From contig CABSHY010000050.1 of assembly GCA_902477615.1 (NCBI GenBank), positions 1 through 8,054 of the forward strand: DNA of 8,054 nt. The letters are read 5' to 3'. Numbering within the stretch: the first letter of the stretch is position 1; every line of letters begins with the position of its first letter. Shown here one piece after another: positions 1 through 6,988 of this stretch. The position numbers were made by a program, and so were the translations under genes. The notes below the pieces were generated by a model, which was given only the letters and a program-made list of their open reading frames with translations, was not told where the DNA came from and ran no database searches. The stretch comes from an uncultured Sutterella sp. (lineage in GTDB: Bacteria > Pseudomonadota > Gammaproteobacteria > Burkholderiales > Burkholderiaceae_F).

Positions 1-935
1 TCTTGGGTAGCCCCGTTCGTTTGATCGAAGACTGGGTTGACGGTGGCTTTGAAGTCGCTGAAGGCGAAGTGGTGATGTTGGAAAACTGCCGCTGCAACGT
101 CGGTGAAAAGAAGTGCAAGGAAGAACTCTCTAAGAAGTACGGTGCTTTGTGCGACGTGTTTGTCAACGACGCTTTCGGTACGGCTCACCGCGCTCAAGCC
201 TCCACCTACGGTGTGGCTCAATACGCTGAAACGGTTTGTGCCGGTCCTTTGATGGCTGCTGAAATCGAAGCTTTAACGAAAGCTGTTGAAGAAGCCAAGC
301 ACCCGTTAGTGGCTATTGTTGGTGGCTCTAAGGTTTCCACGAAGTTGACGATCTTAAATAACTTGGCCCAAAAGGTTGATCAATTGATCGTTGGTGGCGG
401 TATCGCCAATACGTTCTTGATGGCTGCCGGCTACAAGATCGGTAAGTCTTTGGCTGAACCCGATTTGGTGGAAGAATGTAAGACGATTTTGAAGACCTTG
501 GCCGATAAGGGCGCAACGTTGCCGTTGCCGACCGACGTTGTGGTCGCTAAGGCTTTTGCTGAAGACGCCGAAATGCGTGTTTGCAAGGTTGATGACGTTG
601 CCGACGATGAAATGATTTTGGACGTGGGTCCTGAAACGGCACAAGCTTTGGGTGAAATCCTTCAAAAGGCCGGCACCATTGTTTGGAACGGTCCGGTGGG
701 CGTTTTCGAAATGAAGCCTTTTGCTCATGGTACGGAAGTGATGGCTCAAGCCATTGCCAAGGCCACGGAAAACGGCGCCTTCTCCATCGCAGGTGGCGGT
801 GACACGGTGGCTGCAGTCGGCAAGTTCGGTATCGCCGATAAGGTTTCCTACATCTCCACGGGCGGTGGCGCTTTCTTGGAATTCTTGGAAGGCAAGGTGT
901 TGCCCGCCATCGAAATTTTGGAAAAGCGTGCCTAA
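1..935 (+). CDS. pgk: Phosphoglycerate kinase, C-terminal part (5' end outside window)
   Basis: Cytosolic glycolytic enzyme that transfers phosphate between 1,3-bisphosphoglycerate and ADP to give 3-phosphoglycerate and ATP. About 311 codons are present; the family is usually about 390-400 residues, so roughly the first 85 residues lie upstream of the window. The TTG at base 3 is an internal codon, not a start. Counting from it, I see the substrate-binding LENCRCN segment (27-32), VNDAFGTAHRA (54-64), the nucleotide-site GGSKVSTK (107-114), NGPVGVFE (229-236), GGGDTVA (264-270) and the C-terminal STGGGAFLEFLEG (285-297). The LENCR form, with cysteine where many bacteria have valine, is typical of Burkholderiales as I recall. 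Codon use is biased towards GGT, TTG, AAG and ACG, as expected of a highly expressed gene. Transcription ends at the hairpin just downstream. Identification is secure. Confidence 0.97.
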   Translation, partial: LGSPVRLIEDWVDGGFEVAEGEVVMLENCRCNVGEKKCKEELSKKYGALCDVFVNDAFGTAHRAQASTYGVAQYAETVCAGPLMAAEIEALTKAVEEAKHPLVAIVGGSKVSTKLTILNNLAQKVDQLIVGGGIANTFLMAAGYKIGKSLAEPDLVEECKTILKTLADKGATLPLPTDVVVAKAFAEDAEMRVCKVDDVADDEMILDVGPETAQALGEILQKAGTIVWNGPVGVFEMKPFAHGTEVMAQAIAKATENGAFSIAGGGDTVAAVGKFGIADKVSYISTGGGAFLEFLEGKVLPAIEILEKRA

Positions 936-956
936 TCGTTAAAAATTAGGACAAAG

Positions 957-992
957 AAAAAGGGCTTGATTTCAACAATCAGGCCCTTTTTT
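957..992. terminator. Bidirectional intrinsic terminator between pgk and cyuA
   Basis: A 10-bp stem, GGGCTTGATT (962-971) with AATCAGGCCC (977-986), includes one T-G pair and encloses a five-base loop. It is flanked by five A residues on the left and six T residues on the right. Read on plus it ends pgk; read on minus it ends the convergent cyuA gene, whose stop codon is 18 bases away. Confidence 0.9.
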
Positions 993-1010
993 AGTCAGTG
1001 GTGCGAAAAC

Positions 1011-2291
1011 TTAGCTCTTACGCATGATTTCGATGATCTTTTCATCGGTTTGGCGCATGCCCTTGGTGATCATGGCGCCTAAGTTATCAATCGTCTTTTC
1101 AACGTCAGCGTTCACGATACCTTGACCGCAAACACCTTGGTTAGCCAATGCCAAGAAGCAGCACTTGTAGGCCGATTGAGCAGCCGTATGCACCTTCATG
1201 GCGCAGGTACTCTTAGCACCGTCACAGACCATGCCGGACGTGTCACTAATCACGTTATTAATGGCCATGCAACTTTGCTCGTACGTGCCGCCATTTAAGT
1301 AGACCAAGGCCATGGAAACGGCAGAAGCCGTTGCGGTGTTGCCGCAGAAAGCCGACAGAGACGGGTAGTGGCTCTTGATGTAGATAGCGCCCAAGTGAGA
1401 CATAATCAAGGCGCGAGCCAAGCGCTCGTCGTCAGCTTTGACAAACTCAGCCATTTTCACCACCGGAATCGTGGCCGTGATGCCTTGGTTACCGCTACCG
1501 TAGTTACTCATGGCGGGGAGCGTCGCACCCCCCATACGAGCGTCAGAAGCAGCGGCCGTGAAAGACGCCATGCTATTGACTAAGTCGCGACCGATGATAC
1601 CGGCTTGCATTTGCATTTCAATGGTTTTGCCGAGTTGCAAACCGTATTCGTGAGCAAGGCCTTCTTGAGCCAAAGTCATGTTGATGTCTTTAGCTTCCAA
1701 AATGAATTGGATGTCTTCAAGCGGCACCTTGCAAGCAAAGTCGTAGATGTTGCGAAGGTTGACGTCTTCGCCACCGATGGCGGAAGTCCCTTCGGTCGTT
1801 GTTTCAATAACGTGCTTTTTCTCAAAAACCACTTCACCGTTTTTCACCATCAAAGCGATATCGATGTGACCACCGCTAATCGTTACTTCGGCTGTGTCAC
1901 CTTGAGCGGTTAATGTGGCTTTGCAGAAGATAAATTCAGTCGTATCAGCGCGTTCAATGTCGACACGCTTTTCTTCAATCATCTTTAAGGCTTGGGCGAC
2001 GTGCTCCGGCGTCACAGAAGCCAACACTTCGAGTCCTGCGTCGGGATTGCCTCCTAAGGCGCCGACGGTGGCCGCAATCGGCAAACCGATTTGGCCCGTA
2101 CCGGGAACAAAGACGCCCATGGCATTTTTGTAAAGGTTGTCACTCACTTCGACTCGGATGTGCTCCGGCGTCTTGCCCAAAAGACGAGCGGCGTGAGCCG
2201 TTGCGTAGGCAATCGAAGTGGGTTCGGTACAGCCTAAAGCCGGTTGTACTTCTTTTTTCAAAATGGCGATGAAGTGTTCCCAAAGTTGCAT
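1011..2291 (-). CDS. cyuA: UPF0597 / CyuA-type L-cysteine desulfidase (serine dehydratase alpha-chain family)
   Basis: Probable cytosolic [4Fe-4S] enzyme that breaks L-cysteine down to pyruvate, ammonia and sulfide, as for E. coli CyuA (YhaM) and the Methanocaldococcus desulfidase. It is 426 residues long, the usual family length. The signature ALGCTEPTSIA lies at residues 18-28 with C21 as the candidate catalytic cysteine. C316 (FCGNTATAS), C356 and C363 (VCDGAKSTC) are candidate cluster ligands. I chose ATG 2291 because GGAG sits six bases upstream (2301-2298); the in-frame TTG at 2303 overlaps that ribosome binding site and is an unlikely start. The gene lies 56 bases behind dedA on the same strand, with a terminator-like hairpin in the gap and no room for a promoter after it. 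Family membership is firm; the substrate is inferred from characterised homologues and could be a related small amino acid. Confidence 0.88.
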   Translation of the reverse strand: MQLWEHFIAILKKEVQPALGCTEPTSIAYATAHAARLLGKTPEHIRVEVSDNLYKNAMGVFVPGTGQIGLPIAATVGALGGNPDAGLEVLASVTPEHVAQALKMIEEKRVDIERADTTEFIFCKATLTAQGDTAEVTISGGHIDIALMVKNGEVVFEKKHVIETTTEGTSAIGGEDVNLRNIYDFACKVPLEDIQFILEAKDINMTLAQEGLAHEYGLQLGKTIEMQMQAGIIGRDLVNSMASFTAAASDARMGGATLPAMSNYGSGNQGITATIPVVKMAEFVKADDERLARALIMSHLGAIYIKSHYPSLSAFCGNTATASAVSMALVYLNGGTYEQSCMAINNVISDTSGMVCDGAKSTCAMKVHTAAQSAYKCCFLALANQGVCGQGIVNADVEKTIDNLGAMITKGMRQTDEKIIEIMRKS

Positions 2292-2307
2292 GAGGATCTC
2301 CAAAATT

Positions 2308-2340
2308 AAAAAAATGGGTACGCACCGTCAGTGTGTACCC
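2308..2340 (-). terminator. Terminator or attenuator hairpin between dedA and cyuA
   Basis: On the minus strand GGGTACACAC pairs with GTGCGTACCC (2340-2331 with 2325-2316; nine pairs and one A-C mismatch) around a five-base loop. Seven T residues follow (2314-2308), one base after the stem. It lies eight bases after the dedA stop codon, and its T run ends only six bases before the cyuA ribosome binding site. It can end dedA transcripts or limit readthrough into cyuA. Confidence 0.75.
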
Positions 2341-2347
2341 TTCGTAG

Positions 2348-3001
2348 TTATTTTTTCGTTTCCGGGTGGCGTTTTTTCCAAAGTTTGGATAATGCCAAAA
2401 TCGTCGTCGGAATGAGCGCAAAACCAATACCGCAAAGCAAAATCGCTGTCAGATGCTGCTTAATAAAGGGGATATTGCCAAAAAGGTGACCGGCCCAAAC
2501 CAAGCCGTAGACCCAAGCAATGGCGCCCGTAATGGAATAAAACTGGAATTTCGCCGGTTGCATGGCAGCCGCCCCTGCAATTAACGGAGCAAAGGTGCGG
2601 ACAATCGGAACAAAACGAGCCAAGAAGACGGTTTTGCCGCCGTGAGCAACATAGAAGTCATGCGTGCGGTTTAAGGCTTCTTGGTCAATCCAAGAAATGG
2701 AGCCGTCATAGATTTTGTGGCCAAGCCACGAACCGATGTAGTAGTTTGAGGTGTTACCTAAAATGGCACCCAATGTGACGATTCCGGTCAATAACCACGG
2801 ATCAATGGCACCGCTGGCGGTCACAGCGCCTGCTACGAAAAGCAGTGAGTCGCCGGGCAAAAACGCCATCACGACAATCCCTGTTTCCAGGAAAAAGATC
2901 ATGAACATCACGACGTAGATGAGGATGCCGTACTCAGTGGCAATTGTCGTTAGAAAACGATCCGCATTCGTAAATAAATCTAAAAATAAAGACCAGTCCA
3001 T
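2348..3001 (-). CDS. DedA-family integral membrane protein
   Basis: Polytopic inner-membrane protein of the DedA/SNARE-associated (VTT) family. Members are proton-dependent transporters, several of which recycle undecaprenyl phosphate or flip phospholipids; which substrate this one uses is not visible. At 217 residues it has the usual length. Visible family landmarks are E39 (FFLETG), D51 in FLPGDSLLF (48-56), the GNTSNYYIGSWLG segment (82-94), and ARFVPIVRTFAP (128-139) with R129 and R135. These are the acidic and arginine positions reported as essential in E. coli YqjA/YghB, at nearly identical numbering. Hydrophobic stretches run roughly over 25-48, 53-80, 137-170 and 181-205, and the lysine-rich tail (KLWKKRHPETKK) suggests a cytoplasmic C-terminus. 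The ribosome binding site before ATG 3001 is weak. It is divergent from mutL and followed closely by cyuA. Confidence 0.92.
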   Translation of the reverse strand: MDWSLFLDLFTNADRFLTTIATEYGILIYVVMFMIFFLETGIVVMAFLPGDSLLFVAGAVTASGAIDPWLLTGIVTLGAILGNTSNYYIGSWLGHKIYDGSISWIDQEALNRTHDFYVAHGGKTVFLARFVPIVRTFAPLIAGAAAMQPAKFQFYSITGAIAWVYGLVWAGHLFGNIPFIKQHLTAILLCGIGFALIPTTILALSKLWKKRHPETKK

Positions 3002-3035
3002 TTTCTGTGACTTTCAACTCAAATTTGATGTCTAG

Positions 3036-3041
3036 AGTATA
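3036..3041 (-). promoter_or_regulatory. Candidate -10 element for dedA
   Basis: TATACT on the minus strand, 34 bases upstream of the dedA ATG. It would place the transcript start near 3029 with a leader of about 28 bases. No good -35 is present at 16-18 bases: TTGTAA (3068-3063) is 21 bases away. This is a weak prediction from one hexamer. Confidence 0.35.
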
Positions 3042-3129
3042 GCGAAAACTAATTGTTAATTTTTACAATTGTTGATTTTAAGACAAGTCATTTCAAAGTA
3101 TTACGTTAAAAGTTGTTAATGAGCGTCAA

Positions 3130-3138
3130 TGCTACAAT
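3130..3138 (+). promoter_or_regulatory. Candidate extended -10 promoter for mutL
   Basis: TGCTACAAT matches the extended -10 pattern TGn-TATAAT with one mismatch. A -35 at normal spacing is poor (TTGTTA at 3113 is only 14 bases away). It lies inside the longest mutL reading frame, so if used it forces translation from ATG 3149, with transcription starting near 3145. Confidence 0.35.
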
Positions 3139-3148
3139 TGAGTCCATT

Positions 3149-5050
3149 ATGCAAGATATTCAATCCTCTCGAGCACCGGATCGTGAAATCCGCGAGCTCT
3201 CCGATCAGTTAATCAGTCAAATCGCCGCCGGCGAGGTGATTGAGCGCCCCGCTTCCGTTCTTAAAGAATTGGTGGAAAATGCCATTGACGCCGGCAGCAC
3301 CAAAATTGAAGTGCGCCTTGATGCAGGCGGCATCAAGCGACTGACGGTGACTGATAACGGTCGGGGGATGGCCAAAGATCAATTGTCCCTGGCCCTCAAG
3401 CGCCACGCGACAAGTAAGATTCGAAATCTTGATGAACTTGAACATGTTTTAAGTCTTGGTTTCAGAGGTGAAGCTCTGGCTTCTATTGCTTCGGTTTCAG
3501 CCTTAACGCTGACTTCTCGCACAGCAGACTCGGACTATGCCTACAGTATCCATGAGGGCGTTGTCGATGTCGCAGCGGGCGCCGTAGGTACTCGAGTTGA
3601 AGTTGAAGATTTATTTTTTAAGACGCCTGCTCGGCGCAAATTTTTAAAGTCCGAAGCCACGGAAGCCGCGCATTGCAAAACGGCCTTAGAGCGCATTGCG
3701 ATTTCTCATCCGCAAGTGGAATTTCGCATGATTCATAACGGTAAGCCCGTGTTGGTGCTGCCGATTGAAGAAAGCCGAGCACGTGTTAATCGTATTTTGC
3801 CGTCAGAATTTGCCAATGCGCAGCGCGAAGTCTATGCCGAGACGGGCATTGCACGTGTTTTCGGTTGGGTTGGTCTACCCACTGCCGGTCGCAGTCGTAC
3901 GGATGCTCAGTACTGTTACGTTAACGGCCGCTACGTACGAGATAAGCTTTTAGCGCACGCCATTAAAGCCGCTTATGCCGATGTGTTGCATAACCAAATG
4001 CAACCCATGTATTGCCTTTTCTTAGATATTGATCCGGTCAAGGTTGACGTGAACGTTCATCCGACGAAGAGCGAATTGCGATTCCGTGACAGTCAATGGG
4101 TTCACCAATTCGTGATGCACGCTGTGCAAAATGCATTGGCGCCTGCCTTAGCCTCTCAATCGCAAACTTCAGAGACCGAAACCGAGACGCCCGAGACTTC
4201 TAAGCTCGCCATGGGGATGACCTACGTTTCGCAAGATCGATTGAATTTATCAACGCCTGCGGCCGGAGCCTCTTATCCTGCCAGTGCTTCCTTTGGTTTG
4301 CAGACCACAAAAGCGCCTGCCTACGAGCCCTCTCATTTGGATCGTTACCTCGACTTTTATCAAACGAAAGGAACGTCCTCTCGAATGATTCCGGATACGG
4401 TCAAAGCCATTCGAGAAGGGGAGTCTCAGACGGTTGATCCCGATCATCAAAATTTAGCATTTCCCTTAGGCAGAGCCTTGGGGCAAGTGGGTGGCATTTT
4501 CATTTTGGCTGAAAATGATCACGGTCTGGTGTTGGTGGATATGCACGCAGCGCACGAGCGCGTTGTGTATGAAAAGCTCAAGCGTCAGGTGGATGCGCAA
4601 AAGCTCGCCACTCAACAATTGTTAATTCCGTTAGTTTTCAGAGCAACGGCAGAAGATATCGCCACTTTTGAAGACCATCAGTCACTTTTATTGCAATTGG
4701 GGTTGGACTTGGAATGTGCCTCACCCACGCACTTGCGTTTGCGTGCGGTGCCGGCGGTGTTGTCGGGCGACATTAATTGCACGGGCGAAGCCTTGGTGGT
4801 AGAAACCTTAGCTGATATTCGTAAGTTTGGTGAATCAAGTTTGATTCAAGAGCGTCGCAACGAAATTTTGGCCACGATGGCTTGCCACAGCGCCGTGCGT
4901 GCCCATCGACAACTCTCGATTGAAGAGATGAATGCGCTTTTGCGTCAAATGGAACAAACCGAGCGCTCAGACCAATGCAATCACGGTCGCCCCACCTGGG
5001 TGCAAGTGTCGATGGCCGACTTGGATAAACTTTTCATGCGAGGCCAATAG
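3149..5050 (+). CDS. mutL: DNA mismatch repair protein MutL with endonuclease motif
   Basis: Couples MutS mismatch recognition to strand incision. From ATG 3149 it is 633 residues. The N-terminal GHKL ATPase shows QIAAGEVIERPASV (24-37), E40 and N44 (KELVENAIDAG), DNGRGM (69-74), HATSKI (86-91), GFRGEAL (104-110) and FFKTPARRKFL. A low-complexity Ser/Thr/Glu/Pro linker follows at roughly residues 335-440. The C-terminal dimerisation domain carries DMHAAHERVVYE from D464, fitting the D-[QM]-HA-x2-E-x4-E metal-dependent nickase motif, then ACHSAVRAH and CNHGRPTW. MutL proteins with this motif nick DNA themselves, as in Neisseria, unlike the MutH-dependent E. coli protein. Start choice is uncertain: ATG 3119 or TTG 3113 would add 10 or 12 residues, and none has a good ribosome binding site; I prefer 3149 because of the extended -10 just before it. 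miaA follows two bases after the stop. Confidence 0.96.
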   Translation: MQDIQSSRAPDREIRELSDQLISQIAAGEVIERPASVLKELVENAIDAGSTKIEVRLDAGGIKRLTVTDNGRGMAKDQLSLALKRHATSKIRNLDELEHVLSLGFRGEALASIASVSALTLTSRTADSDYAYSIHEGVVDVAAGAVGTRVEVEDLFFKTPARRKFLKSEATEAAHCKTALERIAISHPQVEFRMIHNGKPVLVLPIEESRARVNRILPSEFANAQREVYAETGIARVFGWVGLPTAGRSRTDAQYCYVNGRYVRDKLLAHAIKAAYADVLHNQMQPMYCLFLDIDPVKVDVNVHPTKSELRFRDSQWVHQFVMHAVQNALAPALASQSQTSETETETPETSKLAMGMTYVSQDRLNLSTPAAGASYPASASFGLQTTKAPAYEPSHLDRYLDFYQTKGTSSRMIPDTVKAIREGESQTVDPDHQNLAFPLGRALGQVGGIFILAENDHGLVLVDMHAAHERVVYEKLKRQVDAQKLATQQLLIPLVFRATAEDIATFEDHQSLLLQLGLDLECASPTHLRLRAVPAVLSGDINCTGEALVVETLADIRKFGESSLIQERRNEILATMACHSAVRAHRQLSIEEMNALLRQMEQTERSDQCNHGRPTWVQVSMADLDKLFMRGQ

Positions 5051-5052
5051 TC

Positions 5053-5970
5053 GTGGTGGATGCTGTTTTGATTTTGGGCCCCACGGCAAGCGGTAAGACT
5101 GCCTTAGGCGTGCGTTTGGCTCAAACGTTAAATACCGAAGTGATTTCCATTGACTCGGCCTTGATTTATCGAGGTATGGACATTGGTACCGCCAAGCCAA
5201 CGGCAGAGGAAATGGATGGGGTACCGCACCACTTAATCGACATTCGAGATCCCTTTGATACCTACAATGCAGCGGACTTTGTCAAAGACTGCTATACCAA
5301 AATCGAAGATATAAAAGCGCGTGGGAAGTTGCCCTTAATTGTGGGTGGCACCATGCTTTATGCCAAAGCCATTAAAGAAGGTTTAAACGAAATACCTTCA
5401 ACGGATTTGGTGGTACGGGCTGAGATTGAAGCGCGTGCGGCTGAAGTTGGTTGGCCTGCTATGCATGAAGAATTGGCTAAGGTCGATCCCGTTACCGCCG
5501 CTCGCTTAAATCCTAACGACAGTCAACGCATTTCTCGTGCGTTGGAGGTTTTTCGTCAAACGGGTCAACCGTTGTCGATCTATCAAGCCCAAAAAGTCTC
5601 ACAATGCCCTTATCAATTTTTGACGTTAGGCCTGATGCCAGCCAATCGTGCGCTTTTGCACGAACGCATTGAAAAGCGTTTTCAATTAATGTTGGATGCA
5701 GGATTTTTGGATGAAGTCAGAACGTTGATGAAGTCTCCTGACTTTGTGCGAGAAGCCCCTGCTATGCGAGCGGTGGGTTATCGTCAAGCGATTGATTATT
5801 TATTGGGTGAATGTGATAAAGATCGCTTTTTCTTATCGGGCGTTGCCGCCACTCGACAATTGGCCAAGCGCCAATTAACGTGGATGAGATCAATGCCGGA
5901 TTTAATCAGCATTGATCCCTTCGTTGAAGATGCTTATGCAGTGGCCTTAGAGGCGATTCGAAAAGCTTAA
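5053..5970 (+). CDS. miaA: tRNA dimethylallyltransferase (tRNA A37 prenyltransferase)
   Basis: Cytosolic enzyme that attaches a dimethylallyl group from dimethylallyl diphosphate to N6 of A37 in tRNAs reading codons that begin with U, the first step to ms2i6A. It has 305 residues, close to E. coli MiaA at 316. It shows the P-loop GPTASGKT (9-16), DSALIYRGMDIGTAKP (34-49), HHLIDIRDP (59-67), VGGTMLYAK with T100 at the catalytic position, NPNDSQRISRALEVF, and the C-terminal ATRQLAKRQLTW. The start is GTG 5053: GAGG at 5040-5043 inside the end of mutL sits nine bases upstream, while the alternative GTG 5056 would be twelve bases away. With only two bases between stop and start, it is almost certainly co-transcribed and probably translationally coupled with mutL. 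Its stop codon overlaps that of the convergent gene. Confidence 0.97.
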   Translation: MVDAVLILGPTASGKTALGVRLAQTLNTEVISIDSALIYRGMDIGTAKPTAEEMDGVPHHLIDIRDPFDTYNAADFVKDCYTKIEDIKARGKLPLIVGGTMLYAKAIKEGLNEIPSTDLVVRAEIEARAAEVGWPAMHEELAKVDPVTAARLNPNDSQRISRALEVFRQTGQPLSIYQAQKVSQCPYQFLTLGLMPANRALLHERIEKRFQLMLDAGFLDEVRTLMKSPDFVREAPAMRAVGYRQAIDYLLGECDKDRFFLSGVAATRQLAKRQLTWMRSMPDLISIDPFVEDAYAVALEAIRKA

Positions 5971-6665
5971 TCCTTCAAATAGTATTCCACCGTGGTCACG
6001 ATACGAATACGCTTCATTTGAGGCGTATTGCTGTCTCGGTCATAAATCGAGAATTGACCTTGATTGGCACGACGAATCTTACCCAAGGTGCTGTCACTGT
6101 CTTCAGCAAACTTTTGAGCGGCTGCTCGAGCGTTTTTCGTTGCCTCTTCAATCATTTCAGGCTTAATGGAGTTAAGACCGTTATAGTAGAACTCCGTGCG
6201 ATAGTTATTGATAAACATCACGCCTTGGCGAATGAGTTCGGTTTGATTGACCATGGCTTTAAGCACAGAGTCGACATTTTTCGTGGCCACGGACAAAACC
6301 ATTTCCACGCGATAGCGCTCCGGTGGCAACGTCGTGCCGTAAAAATCGGCATGTAAGTCGGTCACGCGGGGCGTCCCCATGGAAATTTCTTCGGCCGGAA
6401 TCCCTTCTTTAACTAAGAAGTCTTTGATGATATTGGATTGATTTTGTGCACGGTCATAAAGTGTCGAGAGGTTGTTACCGGCAACTCGGAAGGTAACGGG
6501 CCAGATGACATAGTCGGCAGCCACATCGCGCTCGGCTAAGCCTTTAACGGTGACGACGCGATCACGATCAACGAAATGATCAATCCCGGCTTTTAATGTA
6601 AAACCCACAGATGCAATACCGACGGCGACACACACGCCCGCGATAAGATTTTGTTGCACGCTCAT
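5967..6665 (-). CDS. SIMPL (DUF541) domain protein, membrane-anchored, periplasmic
   Basis: A 232-residue member of the SIMPL/DUF541 family, related to E. coli YggE and Brucella BP26. Members are periplasmic and have been linked to oxidative or envelope stress; the biochemical activity is unknown. An N-terminal hydrophobic segment (about residues 6-26, ending before a charged HFVDRDR stretch) serves as signal anchor or uncleaved signal peptide. The SIMPL fold then begins with RVVTVKGLAERDVAADY (36-52), the usual opening strand. The alpha-helical stretch with EEATKNARAAAQKFAED and the closing IRIVTTVEYYLKD are also typical. ATG 6665 has a near-perfect ribosome binding site, AGGAGGG (6676-6670), five bases upstream. 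The gene converges on miaA and is divergent from the non-coding RNA region. Family assignment is firm; function is not known. Confidence 0.85.
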   Translation of the reverse strand: MSVQQNLIAGVCVAVGIASVGFTLKAGIDHFVDRDRVVTVKGLAERDVAADYVIWPVTFRVAGNNLSTLYDRAQNQSNIIKDFLVKEGIPAEEISMGTPRVTDLHADFYGTTLPPERYRVEMVLSVATKNVDSVLKAMVNQTELIRQGVMFINNYRTEFYYNGLNSIKPEMIEEATKNARAAAQKFAEDSDSTLGKIRRANQGQFSIYDRDSNTPQMKRIRIVTTVEYYLKD

Positions 6666-6696
6666 AAGACCCTCCTAAATACTCTGATTTTCTTTC

Positions 6697-6702
6697 AGTA
6701 TA
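6697..6702 (-). promoter_or_regulatory. Candidate -10 element for the SIMPL gene
   Basis: TATACT on the minus strand, 31 bases upstream of ATG 6665 and just before the strong ribosome binding site. No convincing -35 exists at 16-18 bases. The same hexamer at a similar distance precedes dedA. Confidence 0.33.
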
Positions 6703-6770
6703 CGACATGAGGTTCGGGTAATTAGAAGAAAATTGTGTGAGTTTGTATTGGTTAAAGAAAAGAGAAGGGA

Positions 6771-6941
6771 ATGAATGCGTATTATCAGCCCTTTAAAGTA
6801 CTTGTAGGACGTGATGTTCGCTCTTTTGATTCGACGGATATTGATTATTCCTTAACCGCCATTTTTGACAACTATTTTGTTTTAGGTGATACTTTCTCAA
6901 GAGAAGAGGCTGCTTCGGCGCATTTCGGACGTTTAAGCTAA
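6771..6941 (+). CDS. Possible small protein of 56 residues (doubtful)
   Basis: An open frame from ATG 6771 to TAA 6939-6941. It begins MNAYYQPFKVLVGRD, contains an acidic and aromatic middle, and ends AHFGRLS. It has no signal peptide, membrane segment or motif that I recognise. The purine-rich GAAGG (6764-6768) is only two bases from this ATG, which is poor spacing; it fits better the overlapping ATG 6775, which encodes just ten residues (MRIISPLKYL) and stops at 6807. A strong promoter-like sequence lies inside the frame (6865-6893), and its last third falls in the proposed non-coding RNA. It may be a chance frame, a leader peptide, or a gene remnant. Confidence 0.25.
   Translation: MNAYYQPFKVLVGRDVRSFDSTDIDYSLTAIFDNYFVLGDTFSREEAASAHFGRLS
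6865..6893 (+). promoter_or_regulatory. Candidate sigma-70 promoter for the non-coding RNA
   Basis: A perfect -35 TTGACA (6865-6870), a 17-base spacer, and a -10 GATACT (6888-6893; four of six consensus bases). The expected transcript start is near 6900, exactly where the first paired arm of the proposed RNA begins (GAGAAG, 6901-6906). Confidence 0.5.
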
Positions 6942-6986
6942 GGGATCAGTTTTATCTGGGGCATTTGGTACCGAAGGAATCTTCTC
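6901..6986 (+). repeat. RNA module 0 (diverged first copy)
   Basis: Nested perfect arms GAGAAG (6901-6906) with CTTCTC (6981-6986), and CTTCGG (6913-6918) with CCGAAG (6971-6976), enclose an inner helix. In that helix GTTTAAGCT (6931-6939) pairs with GGCATTTGGT (6960-6969) using several G-U pairs, one T-T mismatch and a bulged A. The inner arms and the bulge after GGC correspond to GTTAAGCCT / AGGC-GA-TTAGT in module 1. The long 5' internal stretch (6919-6930) has no counterpart in the other modules. It overlaps the end of the doubtful 56-codon frame. Confidence 0.35.
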
Positions 6987-6988
6987 AG

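Noticed and set aside
2292..2303. TTG at 2303 as an upstream start for cyuA adding four residues.
   Set aside because: It overlaps the GGAG ribosome binding site that serves ATG 2291, and family members begin near that ATG.
2377..2389. Palindrome TCCAAA-G-TTTGGA as an operator for cyuA.
   Set aside because: It lies within dedA codons before the terminator, and no promoter is seen next to it; a chance match is likely.
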